Shown here: positions 61,806-64,000 of the stretch, piece by piece
Numbering within the stretch: the stretch's first letter is position 1
Layout: each line of letters begins with the position of its first letter
Assembly: GCA_902479075.1 (NCBI GenBank)
Contig: CABSNK010000010.1
Span: forward strand, 1 to 64,000
Source: an uncultured Collinsella sp.
GTDB taxonomy: Bacteria; Actinomycetota; Coriobacteriia; Coriobacteriales; Coriobacteriaceae
DNA: 64,000 nt
Reading direction: 5' to 3'
The notes under the pieces: model-generated
Told to the model about the DNA's origin: nothing
The model's database searches: none
What the model saw: the letters and a program-made list of their open reading frames with translations, nothing else
Translations under genes and position numbers: made by a program

Positions 61806-61910
61806 GGAAGCCCCGGTCACGCCTGCGGGGTTATCACGCGAACGTCCTCGCCGCTTTGCGGCTGCGGGATGTTCGCTTTGATAACCCCTCCCGGCGTGTC
61901 CGGGGCTTCC
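61806..61910. repeat. Large palindrome after prs
   Basis: GGAAGCCCCGGTCACGCC..GGGGTTATCA..CGAAC pairs with GTTCG..TGATAACCCC..GGCGTG..CCGGGGCTTCC, about 45-base arms with small bulges, tip at 61850-61866. No T-run at the base, so terminator function is uncertain. Confidence 0.75.
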
Positions 61911-62024
61911 TGCTGTCTCGGGGCAGCTGTTTTCTGAAATGACTTTGCTGCAACCTTTCCTCGCCTTCGGCGAGCGTGGTAGCCTTTGTCGTTGATTGAA
62001 CTATTTACGTAACGGAGGACAAAT

Positions 62025-62654
62025 ATGGCAGCTGCACAGCCGCTTAAGATTCGCATGGTTGCCGGACTTGGCAACCCTGGCGAGGAATATGCCGAGACCC
62101 GCCACAACGCTGGCTTCAAAGCAATCGACGAGTTGGCCCGTCAGGCCGGTGTCACGTACTGGAAAAACCAGGCAGGCGCCGAGGTCGCGCTCATCAACAT
62201 CAACGATCCCGAGGAAGAGGGCGGGAAGCGCCAGATTGTACTGGTCAAGCCGCAGTCGTATATGAATACCTCGGGTGGCCCCATCTCCAAGCTCTGCCGC
62301 GAGTACAAGATCAAGGCCGAGGAGCTGCTCGTGATCCATGATGAGCTCGACATTCCCGCCGGCGACGTACGCGTCAAGGTAGGCGGTGGCCACGCCGGCC
62401 ACAACGGCCTGCGCTCCATCATCGACAAGATGGGCAGCCGCGACTTTAGTCGCATCCGCACCGGCATCGGCAACCGGCCCGGCAAGATGGCCGTGGCCGA
62501 CTACGTGCTCAAGCAGCTGCGCGCCCGCGAGGCCGAGGACTTCCAGGACACCTGCGCCCGCGCCGCAGATGCCGCCGGTTTGGCCATCGTCCACGGCGTA
62601 ATCTACGCCCGCGATCACGTAAACGGCGCCGCTTCCGCCAACGGCAAACACTAA
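62025..62654 (+). CDS. pth: Peptidyl-tRNA hydrolase
   Basis: 209 residues. Releases tRNA from drop-off peptidyl-tRNA. Motifs: GLGNPGEEYAETRHNAGF near 15 (catalytic His), 'KPQSYMNTSGG' near 75, 'VIHDELDIPAGDVRVKVGGGHAGHNGLRSI' near 105. TAACGGAGGACAAAT precedes the ATG. Followed by a palindrome enclosing a terminator. Confidence 0.97.
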   Translation: MAAAQPLKIRMVAGLGNPGEEYAETRHNAGFKAIDELARQAGVTYWKNQAGAEVALININDPEEEGGKRQIVLVKPQSYMNTSGGPISKLCREYKIKAEELLVIHDELDIPAGDVRVKVGGGHAGHNGLRSIIDKMGSRDFSRIRTGIGNRPGKMAVADYVLKQLRAREAEDFQDTCARAADAAGLAIVHGVIYARDHVNGAASANGKH

Positions 62655-62655
62655 A

Positions 62656-62852
62656 ACCTACCATTTAGGGATGTTTATTTTGGCAGGTTTTATATGCGGA
62701 AACGCCGCAGTCGGCACATCGAAATAAACACGCTGCCACCATACATGCATAACGCCCCAAAGGGGCCGGCCTCAACGAAGCGCGAGGCCGGCCCCCTTTG
62801 CCGTTTTGCCTGATAAAACCGACCAAAATAAACCAGTCCCTAAATGGCAGGT
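62656..62852. repeat. Large palindrome enclosing the pth terminator
   Basis: ACCTACCATTTAGGGATGTT.. (62656-62693) pairs with ..AAACCAGTCCCTAAATGGCA (62813-62852) over about 38 bases with few mismatches. It encloses the terminator at 62759-62799. Confidence 0.8.
62759..62799 (+). terminator. Terminator of pth
   Basis: AAAGGGGCCGGCCTC pairs with GAGGCCGGCCCC, then CTTTG. Strong stem nested inside a larger palindrome. Confidence 0.8.
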
Positions 62853-62901
62853 CACTTTTCCCGCCTGTCAAAGATACACGTAAGCGACATGTCCATGAGG
62901 G

Positions 62902-62907
62902 TATAAT
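62902..62907 (+). promoter_or_regulatory. -10 box of the nfnAB operon (TATAAT)
   Basis: GGGTATAAT, a consensus -10; the start would be near 62914, about 100 bases before the nfnA ATG. -35 is weak. Confidence 0.55.
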
Positions 62908-62911
62908 TTGC

Positions 62912-62949
62912 ACCGTATGTCTGCACAACGCCTGTGCGCGTACGGTTTT
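62912..62949 (+). promoter_or_regulatory. Attenuator-like hairpin in the nfnA leader
   Basis: ACCGTA..TGCAC pairs with GTGCG..TACGGT and is followed by TTTTA. It lies immediately after the predicted start site, so it may act as an early conditional terminator. Confidence 0.4.
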
Positions 62950-63012
62950 ATTCGGGCTACCGTCCATTTCCGTGGAGGCACGGTTCGGTCGCCCTAACAA
63001 GAGAGGGGTTCT

Positions 63013-63852
63013 ATGTATAAGATCCTGGAGAAGACGCAGTTCTCGGAGAAGGTGTTCAAGTTCCGCATCGAGGCGCCCGCAATCGCCAAGCATGCGCACG
63101 CTGGACAGTTCCTCATGGTTCGCGCCAATGAGACGGGCGAGCGTGTCCCGTTTACCCTGGCCGGCTGGAACGGTGACGAGGGCTGGGTCGAGTTCATCTT
63201 CATGGTGATCGGCAAGACCACCGAGATGCTTTCCACCTACGAGGCCGGCGAGTCGCTGCGCGACGTCGTGGGCCCGCTGGGCGTTCCCACCGAGATGGCT
63301 GAGGGCCCCTGCGCCGTCATTGGCGGCGGCGTCGGCCTGGCAATTGCCTTCCCGGTCGCCAAGCACCTGGTCGAGACCGGTCACGAGGTGCACGCCATCA
63401 TGGGCGCCCGCACCAAGGACCTCCTGCTCATGGAGGATCAGTTCCGCGAGCTCCTCGACGAGGACCACATCCACATCACCACTGACGACGGTTCCTACGG
63501 CGAGCAGGGCGTTGTCACCGCTCCGCTGGAGCGTCTGCTGCAGGACAAGGCCGTGAGCCAGGTCTTCTGCGTCGGCCCCGTTCCGATGATGAAGTTCTCG
63601 ACCCTCACCGCCCAGAAGTACGACACCCCCATCACCGCGTCGCTCAACCCCATCATGGTTGACGGCACCGGTATGTGCGGCTGCTGCCGCGTCGAGGTGG
63701 GCGGCGTGACCAAGTTCGCTTGCGTCGACGGCCCCGACTTCGATGCCACCCTGGTCGACTGGGATGACCTTCGTGCCCGCCAGGCCGCTTACCGTTCCGA
63801 AGAGGGCGAGTCCCTCAAGGCCTATGAGGAAAAGAGCTGCGCATGCCACTAG
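63013..63852 (+). CDS. nfnA: NfnA-type FAD/[2Fe-2S] transhydrogenase subunit
   Basis: 279 residues. Ferredoxin-NADP+ reductase-like fold: N-terminal FAD domain (YKILEKTQFSEKVFKFRIEA), NAD domain with VIGGGVGLAIAFPVAKHL near 105, and a C-terminal [2Fe-2S] site with MCGCCRV near 222 and further Cys in KFACVDGP. It is the small subunit of electron-bifurcating NADH-dependent ferredoxin:NADP+ oxidoreductase, or the sulfide dehydrogenase/dihydroorotate-type relative. GAGAGGGGTTCT precedes the ATG. The next gene starts inside its last codons (ten-base overlap). Confidence 0.92.
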   Translation: MYKILEKTQFSEKVFKFRIEAPAIAKHAHAGQFLMVRANETGERVPFTLAGWNGDEGWVEFIFMVIGKTTEMLSTYEAGESLRDVVGPLGVPTEMAEGPCAVIGGGVGLAIAFPVAKHLVETGHEVHAIMGARTKDLLLMEDQFRELLDEDHIHITTDDGSYGEQGVVTAPLERLLQDKAVSQVFCVGPVPMMKFSTLTAQKYDTPITASLNPIMVDGTGMCGCCRVEVGGVTKFACVDGPDFDATLVDWDDLRARQAAYRSEEGESLKAYEEKSCACH

Positions 63853-64000
63853 TTAACGGTCGTTTCGTTGCCGATATGAAGTCACCCCGCACCCCCGATA
63901 ACGAGGAGCCGGCTGCCGAGCGCGCCTGCGACTTCCGCCCCGTCGACAAGGGCTTCACCGAGGAGATGGCGCTGGCCGAGGCCGAGCGCTGCCTCAACTG
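63843..64000 (+). CDS. nfnB: NfnB-type glutamate-synthase-like subunit (5' end)
   Basis: The first 52 codons are seen before the window ends: MPLVNGRFVADMKSPRTPDN.., then 'FTEEMALAEAERCLNC' which is the start of the N-terminal [4Fe-4S] motif of GltD/NfnB proteins (EAxRCLxCKxPxC). It overlaps nfnA by ten bases. With NfnA it should form the bifurcating transhydrogenase. The larger part lies outside the window. Confidence 0.85.
   Translation, partial: MPLVNGRFVADMKSPRTPDNEEPAAERACDFRPVDKGFTEEMALAEAERCLN

Larger units (their letters stand above)
62655..63012. other. Intergenic region between pth and nfnA
   Basis: Contains a palindrome with an enclosed terminator, and a promoter plus attenuator-like hairpin before nfnA; no gene. 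Confidence 0.6.

Overview
This 64 kb window is GC-rich chromosomal DNA of an anaerobic actinobacterium. Class Coriobacteriia, Collinsella-like, is my best reading. It rests on actinobacterial codon and GC style, an Ech-type [NiFe] hydrogenase, an NfnAB-type transhydrogenase, a divergent NRAMP (NRMT-like) next to a PRC-MgtE protein, a giant LPxTG adhesin built of pilin isopeptide-linker domains, and abundant palindromic intergenic repeats. Genus is inferred, not proven. No phage and no complete insertion sequence was seen.

Layout. 1-4.4 kb: lipoprotein plus a three-gene SPFH/zinc-ribbon cluster. 4.4-8.3 kb: a decayed GH1 fragment, a DUF4867-like protein, LuxS, nucleoside hydrolase and ribokinase. 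8.4-12.5 kb: O-acyltransferase and an NRMT-like transporter. 12.5-20.5 kb, all minus strand: PRC-MgtE protein, NodB-like protein with altered metal ligands, PRC-barrel protein, YtxH-like protein, stand-alone cyanophycin-synthetase-N-like protein, CNNM/CorC-type protein, hemolysin III. 20.6-30.3 kb: alpha/beta hydrolase, DUF362 ferredoxin protein and two ABC systems (FtsX-type and ABC-2 type). 30.5-32.3 kb: a two-component system divergent from the ABC-2 genes. 32.9-40.3 kb: a 2470-residue adhesin. 41-46.6 kb: Ech hydrogenase operon with fused EchA-EchB. 46.9-50.4 kb: broken transposase-type HTH gene, OYE/FAD oxidoreductase, an inverted-repeat array and tRNA-fMet. 50.6-64 kb: coaX, birA-like, folP-folK, cobB, xth, ECF transporter, glmU, prs, pth, nfnA and the start of nfnB.

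The genes fit a fermentative lifestyle. Ech couples ferredoxin to H2 and ion pumping, and NfnAB couples ferredoxin, NADH and NADPH. Nucleoside hydrolase and ribokinase salvage ribose, which prs can use as ribose-5-phosphate. Two divalent-metal systems, several envelope-associated genes and the adhesin complete the picture.

The most unusual content is non-coding. (i) Large modular palindromes with a conserved core and copy-specific perfectly complementary arms occur as A-B on one side and B-A on the other side of the adhesin gene, with one compensatory base change. Related large palindromes sit at many gene ends. (ii) Four tandem inverted-repeat units with 16-base arms and an exactly 25-base spacer lie beside tRNA-fMet, with a fifth copy 45 kb away. 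(iii) REP/MITE-like elements carry a GGGGACGTTCTTAAA core. (iv) A 31-base motif occurs four times. These are the best candidates for an undescribed system.
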